64,000 bases of DNA from Bradyrhizobium sp. Ai1a-2 (GTDB lineage: Bacteria > Pseudomonadota > Alphaproteobacteria > Rhizobiales > Xanthobacteraceae). Position numbers and translations under genes: made by a program. The stretch is taken from assembly GCF_000426245.1 (NCBI RefSeq), contig NZ_AUEZ01000015.1, forward strand, positions 62,001 through 126,000. Reading direction: 5' to 3'. Each line of letters opens with the position of its first letter. The stretch's first letter is position 1. Positions 17,499 to 24,929 of the stretch are shown here, piece after piece. The notes beneath the pieces are model-generated. The model ran no database searches and was not told the origin of the DNA. It was given only the letters and a program-made list of their open reading frames with translations.

Positions 17499-18545
17499 AT
17501 GGCTTCCACGTTAAAGATCAACGGCGCACCCCAAGAGGTCGATGTCGATGTCGACGGCAAGACCGAGGCGCGCTTTTTCAGCCGAACGGCAGCCAACCGT
17601 CTCATGTCAATCTTCGATGGTATTGGCGAGCTTCAAACGCGCGATGGCCGTCCACTTGTAGTGGATGCGGGGCCCGGAACGGATTTTCATACCCTCTATC
17701 ACGCTCGGGTCTTTCAATCTGACGACAAACTCGAAGCCGCCCTCGGCAGGCCGGACGTCCACCTCGGCTCGCCGCCAGCACCCTTCGCAGCGCCCGGCCG
17801 CATGAACGCGGATGGTATCTCGGTTTTCTACGGCACCAACAATCAGAAAGCGGCTATCGCAGAGGTGCGCCCGACTGTTGGTAGTCAGATCGCGGTCACC
17901 CAATTCGAGATCATCAGAAAGCTGCGACTGCTCGATTTGGCTGCCCTCAGTGACGTCCGCGTCACCGGAAGCCTTTGTGATTTCGGGTTAGCCGGGAGGA
18001 TGGAGACCGCCGTATTCCTGCGGTTGCTGAGTGAGCGTATCATGCGGCCGGCGATGCCCGATGATGATCCGTTTGAATGCCTCGCAACGCAGGCCATAGC
18101 CGATTTTCTGGCGACGGAGGCTTCGGTGCCGATCGACGGCATCATTTTTCCATCCGGGCAGGCCGGCGGCGACAGTCTTTACGTCGTGCTTTTTCACAAG
18201 GCTGCCCGTATCGAGGCTCTGAATGTTCCGGAGGGAACAGAGATAAGCGCGAGTACGGGCTATTGGACAGAGGATGGCTGGGTAGAAGATTACGAGGTGG
18301 TTGAGAAAATAGCACCGGTACACAGGGAGGTTCATAAGAACGAGCAAGAGCTGGAAAGCCTGGACTTCACTGCAATTGCGGAAGCAATGCGTCTTGACCC
18401 GCGGAAGGTCGATTGGCGCGAAGCTAGTCTTCGCATCGTGCCCGAAAGCATGGAAGTGCATCGCGTAAAGCGTGCCCAATTCGCGACGGACGCATTCACG
18501 GTGAAACGGCATCGTCAGGAAAAACGGGACAGCATTGATCGTTAG
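17499..18545 (+). CDS. RES-domain protein (probable NAD+ phosphorylase-like fold), stand-alone
   Basis: 348 residues from ATG 17499, with GAGAGG upstream. RES-domain signatures are visible: LYHARVF with Arg70, APGRMNADGISVFYG (GRxN at 100-103, Tyr111), AIAEVRPTVGSQIAVTQF with Glu122, and the late strand FPSGQAGGDSLYVVLF. RES toxins degrade NAD+ in RES/Xre pairs. This one is longer than the ~150-230 residues of a typical toxin, and no Xre/MbcA-type antitoxin gene is next to it. It lies 91 bases after the oxidoreductase pair and may be cotranscribed. Whether it is a toxin or serves the cluster is open. Confidence 0.72.
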   Translation: MASTLKINGAPQEVDVDVDGKTEARFFSRTAANRLMSIFDGIGELQTRDGRPLVVDAGPGTDFHTLYHARVFQSDDKLEAALGRPDVHLGSPPAPFAAPGRMNADGISVFYGTNNQKAAIAEVRPTVGSQIAVTQFEIIRKLRLLDLAALSDVRVTGSLCDFGLAGRMETAVFLRLLSERIMRPAMPDDDPFECLATQAIADFLATEASVPIDGIIFPSGQAGGDSLYVVLFHKAARIEALNVPEGTEISASTGYWTEDGWVEDYEVVEKIAPVHREVHKNEQELESLDFTAIAEAMRLDPRKVDWREASLRIVPESMEVHRVKRAQFATDAFTVKRHRQEKRDSIDR

Positions 18546-18588
18546 GGGTGCCGCAAAAGCGCATCATGTGGATGCGAAAGGCAGCCAT
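18541..18588 (-). pseudogene. Remnant of the mocR 5' end
   Basis: Reading the minus strand from ATG 18588 gives MAAFRIHMMRFCGTPN, which lines up with the mocR start MAALPIQLDRARRTPL (shared M-A-A, I, R, T-P). The start codon is the same distance (7 bases) from a TGGTAC direct repeat as in mocR. The piece is too short and degraded to function. It shows that the promoter module here was copied from the mocR locus. Confidence 0.6.
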
Positions 18589-18595
18589 CGCAGGA

Positions 18596-18627
18596 TGGTA
18601 CAGCCGAAATCGGCAATCTTGGTACTG
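18596..18627 (+). promoter_or_regulatory. Probable MocR operator 3 (TGGTAC-N18-TGGTAC) upstream of the HD gene
   Basis: TGGTAC at 18596 and at 18620, again 24 bp apart. Flanks match operator 2: AACAGGCGCAACGCATCTAT, then TCGCCAGTACC and CCGGAGTG. It lies 130 bases before the HD-domain start codon and points toward it. Confidence 0.68.
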
Positions 18628-18756
18628 TTCTGTAAACAGGCGCAACGCATCTATTCGCCAGTACCAGCGACCGGAGTGATGCCGATGCATCAGGTTCGTG
18701 TGACCCCGGTCAATGCAGACAGCACAGATCGCAGACACGGAGATAGGAGTTTGACA

Positions 18757-19395
18757 ATGGCCGACGTTATTTCTGGCGTTAAGATCCCCGATAGCAGGAT
18801 CGCGCGCGAAGCCGCCGAACTCGTGCGACAACATGAAAACGAGATGTTGTTCAACCACTCGGTTCGAGTGTTTGTGTTCGGTGCGATGAAGGGAATCCGC
18901 CAGAACCTAAAATTCGACTCTGAATTGCTTTACGTCGCTGCGCTGTTTCACGATCTAGGCCTCGTCCAACCTTTTCATAGCCATACAAAGCGGTTTGAAG
19001 TCGACGGCGCCGATGCAGCCCGCGAATTCCTTAAGAGCCATGGCATCCCGGACCCGAAAGCGGATCTGGTGTGGGAAGCAATCGCCTTACATACCACGCC
19101 GGGCATCCCCCAATACATGCAGCCAGAAATCGCTCTCACGAACGCCGGTGTTCTAGTCGACGTCGTCGGTATTGGATATGACCACTATACGCCAGAGCAA
19201 CGCGACCAGGTCATCGCCGCGTTTCCCCGCGGCGCCTTCAAGGATGACTTCATCCAGCTTCAGACTTGCTCGGCCTTGAAGAAGCCTCAGACGACGTTCG
19301 GCACAGTCAATTTCGACTATATCGAAGACCACGACCCTACGTTTCACAAGCCAAACGCGTGCACTCGGATACGCAACACTCCTTGGCTTACCTGA
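18757..19395 (+). CDS. HD-domain metal-dependent hydrolase (cyanamide hydratase-like group)
   Basis: 212 residues from ATG 18757, preceded by GATAGGAG; the frame is open to 18535, but that is promoter. Metal ligands of the HD superfamily are present: His34 in LFNHSVRVF, His65-Asp66 in AALFHDLGL, His112 in ALHTTPG, and a late aspartate near GIGYDHYT. The layout resembles fungal cyanamide hydratase and uncharacterised bacterial HD proteins. It does not resemble nucleotide phosphohydrolases of the RelA or dGTPase type. It follows MocR operator 3, so it is probably part of the regulon. The substrate is unknown. Confidence 0.8.
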   Translation: MADVISGVKIPDSRIAREAAELVRQHENEMLFNHSVRVFVFGAMKGIRQNLKFDSELLYVAALFHDLGLVQPFHSHTKRFEVDGADAAREFLKSHGIPDPKADLVWEAIALHTTPGIPQYMQPEIALTNAGVLVDVVGIGYDHYTPEQRDQVIAAFPRGAFKDDFIQLQTCSALKKPQTTFGTVNFDYIEDHDPTFHKPNACTRIRNTPWLT

Positions 19396-19576
19396 ACGCC
19401 CATGCGCGTTTGTTTTCGTAAGTTCGGAACCATCAGTGTGGCGGCATCCACACAGCCAATTGTTTGCAACCAACGTGTAGCGATAGGTGCTGGCATTCAC
19501 GTAGCCACAAACGTTCACCCGCCGCGATGCTTGCCACCTCGAAAATGTTGATCCAGCCGGAAGAGCGAGTTGAGAG

Positions 19577-20281
19577 ATGCCAAGGTTTTCTGATTTCCCG
19601 ATCACACAGCGCTGGCCTGCGAAATACCCGGAGCGTTTGCAACTCTATTCACTGCCGACACCCAACGGCGTAAAGGTCTCGATCATGCTGGAGGAGATCG
19701 GGCTACCTTACGAAGTGCATCTGATCGACTTCAATAAGGGCGACCAGCACACGCCGGAATTCCTTTCGTTGAACCCCAACGGCAAGATCCCCGCGATCCT
19801 CGATCCCAACGGCCCGGAGGGTGAGCCGCTGCCCTTGTTCGAATCCGGTGCGATTCTGCAATACCTCGCGGAGAGGACAGGCAAGTTTCTGCCTGCTAGC
19901 GCAGCTCGTTATTACGAGACCATCCAGTGGGTGCATTTCCAGATGGGTGGGATCGGACCGATGTTCGGCCAGGTCGGCTTCTTCAACAAATTCGCAGGCC
20001 GTGAATACGAGGACAAGCGGCCACTTCAGCGATACGTCAATGAGTCAAAGCGCCTGCTTGGCGTGATGGAAACGCATCTCGCTGGACGGAAGTGGATCAT
20101 GGACGATGAATATACCATCGCCGACATTTCCATGCTTGGCTGGGTACGTAACCTGATCGGCTTCTATGAGGCTCGCGAACTCGTCGACTTCGACAGTCTG
20201 CAAGAAGTACCAGCTTGGCTCGAACGGGGCCTGGCGCGGCCCGCCGTGCAGCGTGGATTGACTATCCCGCACATGCGGTAA
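19577..20281 (+). CDS. Glutathione S-transferase, Nu-class (YfcG/YghU-like)
   Basis: 234 residues from ATG 19577, preceded by GAGAG. The thioredoxin-like N-terminal domain has LYSLPTPNGVKVSIMLEE and the cis-proline/glutathione loop LNPNGKIPAI, then ESGAILQYLAE. A helical C-terminal domain has DDEYTIADISMLGWV. Nu-class enzymes act as disulfide-bond reductases and peroxidases. It is the last gene before the conserved chromosomal genes resume. No TGGTAC pair lies in the 181 bases upstream, so MocR control would need read-through from the HD gene. That gap holds only a weak GTGTGG/CCACAC hairpin near 19436. Confidence 0.87.
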   Translation: MPRFSDFPITQRWPAKYPERLQLYSLPTPNGVKVSIMLEEIGLPYEVHLIDFNKGDQHTPEFLSLNPNGKIPAILDPNGPEGEPLPLFESGAILQYLAERTGKFLPASAARYYETIQWVHFQMGGIGPMFGQVGFFNKFAGREYEDKRPLQRYVNESKRLLGVMETHLAGRKWIMDDEYTIADISMLGWVRNLIGFYEARELVDFDSLQEVPAWLERGLARPAVQRGLTIPHMR

Positions 20282-20311
20282 AACGACCCTCCCATGGCCC
20301 GCAAGTCCAAG

Positions 20312-20557
20312 CTAGGTCGTCCCGAACGCCTTGAAGGTGATGATGGTGTGGGTGTCCTGGATGCCCGGGATGACCTGCACCTTCTCGTTGACGAAATGGC
20401 CGATGTCGGTGTCCTTGTCGACGTAGAATTTCACCAGGAGGTCGTAATCGCCCGCGGTGGAGTAGATCTCGGAGGCGATCTCGGCCTCCGCCAGCGCATT
20501 GGCGACGGCATAGGACTGGCCGAGCTTGCACTTGATCTGGATGAAGAAGGGAACCAT
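20312..20557 (-). CDS. Stand-alone Lrp/AsnC ligand-binding (RAM) domain protein
   Basis: 81 residues from ATG 20557, with CCGGAG upstream. MVPFFIQIKCKLGQSYAVAN leads the b-a-b-b-a-b RAM fold. SEIYSTAGDYDLLVKFYV and the end VIPGIQDTHTIITFKAF match the effector-binding half of Lrp/AsnC regulators, but there is no DNA-binding domain. Such single-domain proteins occur in many alphaproteobacteria and may bind amino acids or pair with full-length Lrp proteins. It is convergent with the glutathione transferase and divergent from thiD. Confidence 0.85.
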   Translation of the reverse strand: MVPFFIQIKCKLGQSYAVANALAEAEIASEIYSTAGDYDLLVKFYVDKDTDIGHFVNEKVQVIPGIQDTHTIITFKAFGTT

Positions 20558-20658
20558 CGCTGTCGTCTCCGGGGCAAAATAGCGGATGCATAGAGCCAAA
20601 TTCGCCGTGCAATAGCAAGCCGGCTTGCCGGGCCCGGTCGGCCGCGCTAGGAGGTGTC

Positions 20659-20700
20659 ATGGTCGTATGGCTATCCCACTGCGCGGCAGTTTTCCAATGA
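20659..20700 (+). CDS. Possible 13-residue leader peptide coupled to thiD
   Basis: ATG 20659 follows AGGAGG by four bases, the best ribosome site near thiD. It encodes [13 protein letters not shown], with its TGA overlapping the likely thiD start as ATGA at 20697-20700. thiD itself has no ribosome site of its own before 20697. The peptide could simply load ribosomes for reinitiation. It could equally be chance, since an in-frame thiD start at 20667 is also available. No TPP riboswitch was seen here. Confidence 0.3.
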   Translation: MVVWLSHCAAVFQ

Positions 20701-21494
20701 CGCCGATCGCGCTCACCATCGCCGGTTCGGATTCCTCTGGCGGCGCCGGCATCCAGGCGGACTTGAAGACCTTTGCCGCGCTCGGCGTCTACGGCGCCTC
20801 CGTCATCACCGCGCTGACGGCACAGAACACGATGGGCGTACGCGGCATCCATCAGGTGCCGGCCGAGTTCGTGACCGCGCAGATCGATGCGGTGTTTTCC
20901 GATCTGGCGGTCGGCGCGGTCAAGATCGGCATGGTGGCGGAGCTCTCGATCATCGATGCGATCGCGGCCGGACTCGAGCGCTGGTCGCCCAGGCATATCG
21001 TGTTCGATCCGGTGATGGTCGCTACATCGGGCGATCGCCTGCTTGCCGCGGAAGCGGTCGACGCGTTGCGCACGAGATTGATCCCGCTTGCCTCGTTGAT
21101 CACCCCGAACCTGCCGGAAGCTGCCGCATTGCTCGACGAGCCGATGGCCTCGGACGAGGCCGCCATCGAAAGCCAGGGCAGGCGGCTGCTTGCGCTCGGC
21201 TGTCAGGCGGTGCTGATCAAGGGCGGGCACAGGCAGGGCAGCGAGAGCATCGACTATCTCGTCGATGCCGACAGCGCGATCATGCTCGCGGCCCCCCGTA
21301 TCAACACCGCAAACACCCATGGCACCGGCTGTTCATTGTCGTCGGCGATCGCAGCCGGGCTTGCCAAGGGCGAGGACATGGCATCGGCCGTGCGCAACGC
21401 CAAGCGCTGGATCAGCGCCGCGATCGAAGCCGCCGATCGTTTCACCGTCGGTCACGGCCACGGGCCAGTGCACCATTTTCACAGATTTTATTAG
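20697..21494 (+). CDS. thiD: Hydroxymethylpyrimidine/phosphomethylpyrimidine kinase ThiD
   Basis: 265 residues from ATG 20697 (an ATG at 20667 would add [10 protein letters not shown]). The start [20 protein letters not shown] is the family hallmark. [45 protein letters not shown] and the anion-hole/catalytic [17 protein letters not shown] near the C-terminus follow in order. The enzyme phosphorylates HMP twice for thiamine synthesis or salvage, in the cytoplasm. It stands alone here. Its translation may be coupled to a short upstream frame (see 20659). Confidence 0.95.
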   Translation: MTPIALTIAGSDSSGGAGIQADLKTFAALGVYGASVITALTAQNTMGVRGIHQVPAEFVTAQIDAVFSDLAVGAVKIGMVAELSIIDAIAAGLERWSPRHIVFDPVMVATSGDRLLAAEAVDALRTRLIPLASLITPNLPEAAALLDEPMASDEAAIESQGRRLLALGCQAVLIKGGHRQGSESIDYLVDADSAIMLAAPRINTANTHGTGCSLSSAIAAGLAKGEDMASAVRNAKRWISAAIEAADRFTVGHGHGPVHHFHRFY

Positions 21495-21540
21495 ACGATC
21501 GGGCTGCCTCAACCCTGTCCCGCATATCTACCGCCTCCAG

Positions 21541-21640
21541 AGCTTCGGTTCTGATTGAATCAGTACCGAACCTCTCGACTCTTGTTTTGACGCGTTTCCT
21601 TCACGCGAACCGGTATCCACTTCGCTCGAAAACGCTCTGG
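21541..21640. repeat. Interspersed palindromic repeat, family B
   Basis: CGGTTCTGATTGAATCAGTACCG hairpin, then CTTGTTTTGACGCGTTTCC, CACGCGAACCGGTATCCAC and CTTCGCTCGAAAACGCTCT. It closely matches the copy at 45772. It lies in the 272-base gap between thiD and the phosphoesterase gene; the rest of that gap shows nothing further. Confidence 0.8.
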
Positions 21641-21766
21641 TGTCGCCAGATTGTCGCATGGCGCTGTTATCCGCATTTCAGAGGGGCGCATAGCTGATTC
21701 TGTTGGGACCGTTGGCTGCGACGAATCGTCATCGCCCTGTCACAGGGATTTGTTAGGTGCACAGGT

Positions 21767-22579
21767 ATGGGAAGCGACTCTTTCAGTGAAGAGAGCCCCG
21801 AGCGGCGCTTTCGCACGTTGTTTATCTCCGATGTCCATCTCGGAGCCCGCGGGTCGCAAGCCGACCGATTGCTGGATTTCCTCCGCTCTCACGATGCCGA
21901 CACGATCTACCTCGTTGGCGACATCGTCGACGGCTGGGCGCTGAAGTCGAGCTGGTACTGGCCCCAAACGCACAACGACTTTGTCCAGAAGATGCTGCGC
22001 AAGGTACGCAAGGGCGCCAAGGTCATCTACATCCCCGGCAACCACGACGAGTTCCTGCGCAAGTACTACGGCACGCATTTCGGCGGCATCGACGTGATGG
22101 AGAACACCATCCACACCGGCGTCGACGGCAAGCGCTACCTCGTGATCCACGGCGATATCTTCGACCTCGTGGTGCAGAATGCGCGCTGGCTCGCCCATCT
22201 CGGCGACAAGGCCTACGACTTCGCGATCCAGATGAATCGCTTCGTCAACTTCTTCCGCCGCATGTTCGGCGTCCCCTATTGGTCGCTGTCGCAATGGGCC
22301 AAGCTGAAGGTCAAGAAGGCGGTCAACTATATCGGCGCGTTCGAAACCACGCTCGCGAGCGAAGCGCGCCGCCATGGCTGCGACGGCGTGATCTGCGGTC
22401 ATATCCATTATGCGACCATCCGCGACGAGCACGGCATCCGCTACATGAATTGCGGCGACTGGGTCGAGAGCTGTACCGCGCTCGCCGAGCATGAGGACGG
22501 CCGCTTCGAGATCATCACGTGGACGGATCCGGTCCGGCGGATCGCTCCGGTTCCACGGGTCACGGCGCGCGCTGCATGA
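21767..22579 (+). CDS. UDP-2,3-diacylglucosamine diphosphatase-like metallophosphoesterase (LpxH-like)
   Basis: 270 residues. Calcineurin-type metal motifs occur in order: SDVHLGARG (21-29), YLVGDIVDGW, IPGNHDEFLR, VIHGDIFD and CGHIHYATI. The LpxH family carries the same DxHL/GD/GNHD/GHxH set. The insert between HGD and GHIH contains basic and aromatic residues, as in lipid-acting members. It overlaps the following glycosyltransferase gene by ATGA. Alphaproteobacteria usually use LpxI for lipid A, so this paralogue may act on another lipid precursor; that is inference. Confidence 0.82.
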   Translation: MGSDSFSEESPERRFRTLFISDVHLGARGSQADRLLDFLRSHDADTIYLVGDIVDGWALKSSWYWPQTHNDFVQKMLRKVRKGAKVIYIPGNHDEFLRKYYGTHFGGIDVMENTIHTGVDGKRYLVIHGDIFDLVVQNARWLAHLGDKAYDFAIQMNRFVNFFRRMFGVPYWSLSQWAKLKVKKAVNYIGAFETTLASEARRHGCDGVICGHIHYATIRDEHGIRYMNCGDWVESCTALAEHEDGRFEIITWTDPVRRIAPVPRVTARAA

Positions 22580-23646
22580 CAAAAATCCTGGTCGCGACCG
22601 ACGCATGGCATCCCCAGGTCAATGGGGTGGTTCGGACGCTGACCATGATGGCCGAGGCTGCAAAGGGCCTCGGCGTTGAGATCGTGTTTCTTACCCCGCA
22701 ATCGTTCCGCACCTTTGCGATGCCGAGCTATCGCGATCTTCGGCTGGCCTTGCCGAATCCGGCGGCGATCGCCGCGCTGATCGAGCAGGACAAGCCTGAC
22801 AGCATCCATATTGCCACCGAAGGTCCGATCGGGCTGTTGGTGCGCCGCTATTGCCGCAAGCGCGGCCTGCCGTTCACGACGAGCTTTCACACCCGCTTTC
22901 CCGACTATGTCGCGGCGCGTTCGTCGATCCCGGAAAACTGGGTCTGGTGGCTCCTGCGCTGGTTCCACCGGCCGAGTCAGGCGGTGATGGCGGCGACCCC
23001 GGCACTCGCCGCGGAACTGCGCTCGCGCGGTTTTCGCAACGTGGTGCTGTGGTCGCGCGGGGTCGATACCGCGCTGTTCCATCCGCGCCATGCTGACCTC
23101 TGCCTTCCGGCACCGGTTTTCCTGAGCGTCGGCCGGGTGGCGGTCGAGAAGAACCTGGAAGCCTTCCTCGACCTCGATCTGCCGGGCACCAAGGTCGTTG
23201 TCGGCGACGGGCCGGCGCGGCCGGCGCTGGAGCGGAAATATCGCGACGCCGTGTTCCTGGGCGCACGGCACGGCGAGGAATTGGCGCGCATTTACGCCGC
23301 TGCTGACGTGTTTGTGTTCCCGAGCAAGACCGACACCTTCGGCCTTGTGCTGCTGGAGGCGCTGGCCAGCGGCCTGCCGGTCGCCGCTTTCCCGGTGGTC
23401 GGTCCGCGCGACGTGATCGGCAGCGCGCCCGTCGGCGTCCTGAGGGATGACCTCCGCGAGGCCTGCCTGGAGGCGCTCAGCATCCCCGCGCAGGACTGCA
23501 TCGACTTTGCCGCGCGCCACACCTGGCAAGCCTCTGCGCGCGTCTTTATCGACCACGCCCTCAACCTCCGGCCGGTCGAGCCTGAATCGGCGCCCGAGAG
23601 CGAGCCGGCCGAATTCGTGGCTGAGGACCCGCATTTCGCGGCGTAA
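22576..23646 (+). CDS. GT4 family glycosyltransferase
   Basis: 356 residues; ATG 22576 overlaps the stop of the phosphoesterase gene (ATGA), so the two are translationally coupled. GT4 features: ILVATDAWHPQVNGVVRTL at the start, TSFHTRFPDYVAAR, the donor-site region FLSVGRVAVEKNLEAFLDL, and the EX7E-type FPSKTDTFGLVLLEALASG. The C-terminal tail is acidic. Related enzymes transfer mannose, glucose or glucuronate to diacylglycerol or phosphatidyl-inositol. Pairing with an LpxH-like phosphatase suggests membrane glycolipid synthesis; acceptor and donor are unknown. Confidence 0.85.
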   Translation: MTKILVATDAWHPQVNGVVRTLTMMAEAAKGLGVEIVFLTPQSFRTFAMPSYRDLRLALPNPAAIAALIEQDKPDSIHIATEGPIGLLVRRYCRKRGLPFTTSFHTRFPDYVAARSSIPENWVWWLLRWFHRPSQAVMAATPALAAELRSRGFRNVVLWSRGVDTALFHPRHADLCLPAPVFLSVGRVAVEKNLEAFLDLDLPGTKVVVGDGPARPALERKYRDAVFLGARHGEELARIYAAADVFVFPSKTDTFGLVLLEALASGLPVAAFPVVGPRDVIGSAPVGVLRDDLREACLEALSIPAQDCIDFAARHTWQASARVFIDHALNLRPVEPESAPESEPAEFVAEDPHFAA

Positions 23647-23699
23647 CTTCACACAGAAGCGTCTTGCCGGCCTGTCCGCGGCCGCGTTACAAAGCCGGG

Positions 23700-24689
23700 A
23701 TGACCGAAATCATCACAAATCCACCCATCGGCGCGGCTGATATCGAAGCCGCTGCAAGGGTTGTCGCGCCGTTTGCGGTGCGCACGCCGCTTTTGTCCTT
23801 TCCCGTCCTCAACGAGCGCGCCGGGACCAAGGTTTTCCTGAAGCCGGAAATGCTGCAGCGGACTGGCTCGTTCAAGTTCCGCGGCGCCTTCAACAAGCTG
23901 TCGTCGATCCCGCAGGCCCAGCGCGGCGGCGGGGTCGTCGCATTCTCCTCCGGCAACCATGCCCAGGGCGTGGCTGCGGCGGCGAAGATCCTCAACATGC
24001 AGGCAACCATCGTGATGCCGGCGGACTCGCCCATCACCAAGCGCGAGCGCACCAAGTCCTATGGCGCCGAGGTCGTGTTCTATGACCGCGACCGCGAGGA
24101 CCGCGAGGCGATCGCCAATGGCATCGCGAGCAAGCGTGGCGCGACCCTGGTGCGTCCCTACGACGATCCCTTCGTGATCGCCGGACAGGGCACCGCAGGC
24201 CGCGAAATCGCAGAGGACATGGCCGCGCTTGGGCTTACGCCTGATATCGTGGTGGCGCCGGCCTCCGGCGGCGGGCTGATCGCGGGCGTCGCGACCGCTG
24301 TGAAGGCCAAATTTCCGCAAGCCCAGGTGATCGTCGCCGAGCCGAAGGGCTATGACGACCACGCGCTGTCGCTGCAGGCAGGGCATCGCGAACCGCATCC
24401 CGCCGCCGCGCGCACCATCTGCGACGCACTGATGGCGGCGATGCCAGGCGAACTCACATTTGCGATCAACAGCAAGCTGCTGGCGGGTGGCGTGTCGGCC
24501 TCCGACGAGGAAGTCGCCGCTGCCGTTGCGTTCGCCTATCGCGAATTGAAGCTGGTGGTCGAGCCCGGCGGCGCCGTTGGCCTTGCCGCCTTGCTCGCCG
24601 GCCGCATCGACGCAAAGGGCAAGAACGTCGTCATCGTTCTCTCCGGCGGCAATGTCGACGCCGACCTGTTCGCCAAGCTGGTGGCCTGA
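23700..24689 (+). CDS. Threonine ammonia-lyase / serine racemase family PLP enzyme
   Basis: 329 residues from ATG 23700. Fold II PLP enzyme: the lysine is Lys59 in TGSFKFRGAFNK, and the phosphate and substrate loops are SSGNHAQGVAAAA and PASGGGLIAG. The C-terminal VVLSGGNVD motif is typical. There is no ACT-like regulatory domain, so it is a short catabolic-type dehydratase or serine/threo-hydroxyaspartate racemase and not biosynthetic IlvA. Closely related subfamilies cannot be told apart from the sequence alone. A long palindromic repeat follows its stop. Confidence 0.87.
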   Translation: MTEIITNPPIGAADIEAAARVVAPFAVRTPLLSFPVLNERAGTKVFLKPEMLQRTGSFKFRGAFNKLSSIPQAQRGGGVVAFSSGNHAQGVAAAAKILNMQATIVMPADSPITKRERTKSYGAEVVFYDRDREDREAIANGIASKRGATLVRPYDDPFVIAGQGTAGREIAEDMAALGLTPDIVVAPASGGGLIAGVATAVKAKFPQAQVIVAEPKGYDDHALSLQAGHREPHPAAARTICDALMAAMPGELTFAINSKLLAGGVSASDEEVAAAVAFAYRELKLVVEPGGAVGLAALLAGRIDAKGKNVVIVLSGGNVDADLFAKLVA

Positions 24690-24704
24690 ACAAGGCCGAG
24701 ATTC

Positions 24705-24795
24705 TGTAGCCCGGGTGGAGCGTAGCGCAACCTGGGCCTCCTGTAGACGTCGATGCAGAGCTCCCGGGTTACGCTGCGCTCCACCCGGGCTACAG
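24705..24795. repeat. Long inverted repeat (TGTAGCCCGGGTGGAGCG type)
   Basis: The left arm begins TGTAGCCCGGGTGGAGCG and the right arm ends CGCTCCACCCGGGCTACA, so the ends are perfect complements. Inner parts (TAGCGCAACCTGGG and CCCGGGTTACGCTG) also pair, giving a ~90-base hairpin. This is a well-known interspersed repeat type of Bradyrhizobium and related genomes. It lies 16 bases after the dehydratase stop and may stop transcription. Confidence 0.85.
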
Positions 24796-24929
24796 CGCTG
24801 AACATCGGTTCGGCGCCTGCGCAATCAGCGCATGAAGGCGCGGCGTCCAAATCCCTGGCCCTGACCACCCTTGCGGCGGATCGAAGCTGCTGACAATGTT
24901 TGATTGGCGCAAGGTCGGAGGAATCCAGG

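Noticed and set aside
19436..19453. GTGTGG/CCACAC hairpin as terminator of the HD gene
   Set aside because: Six-base stem, no T-run; too weak to call.
20600..20700. TPP riboswitch upstream of thiD
   Set aside because: No CTGAGA or other conserved thi-box core in the short gap.
22441..23652. 403-residue open frame opposite the GT4 gene
   Set aside because: Antisense shadow without motif; overlaps two well-supported coupled genes.
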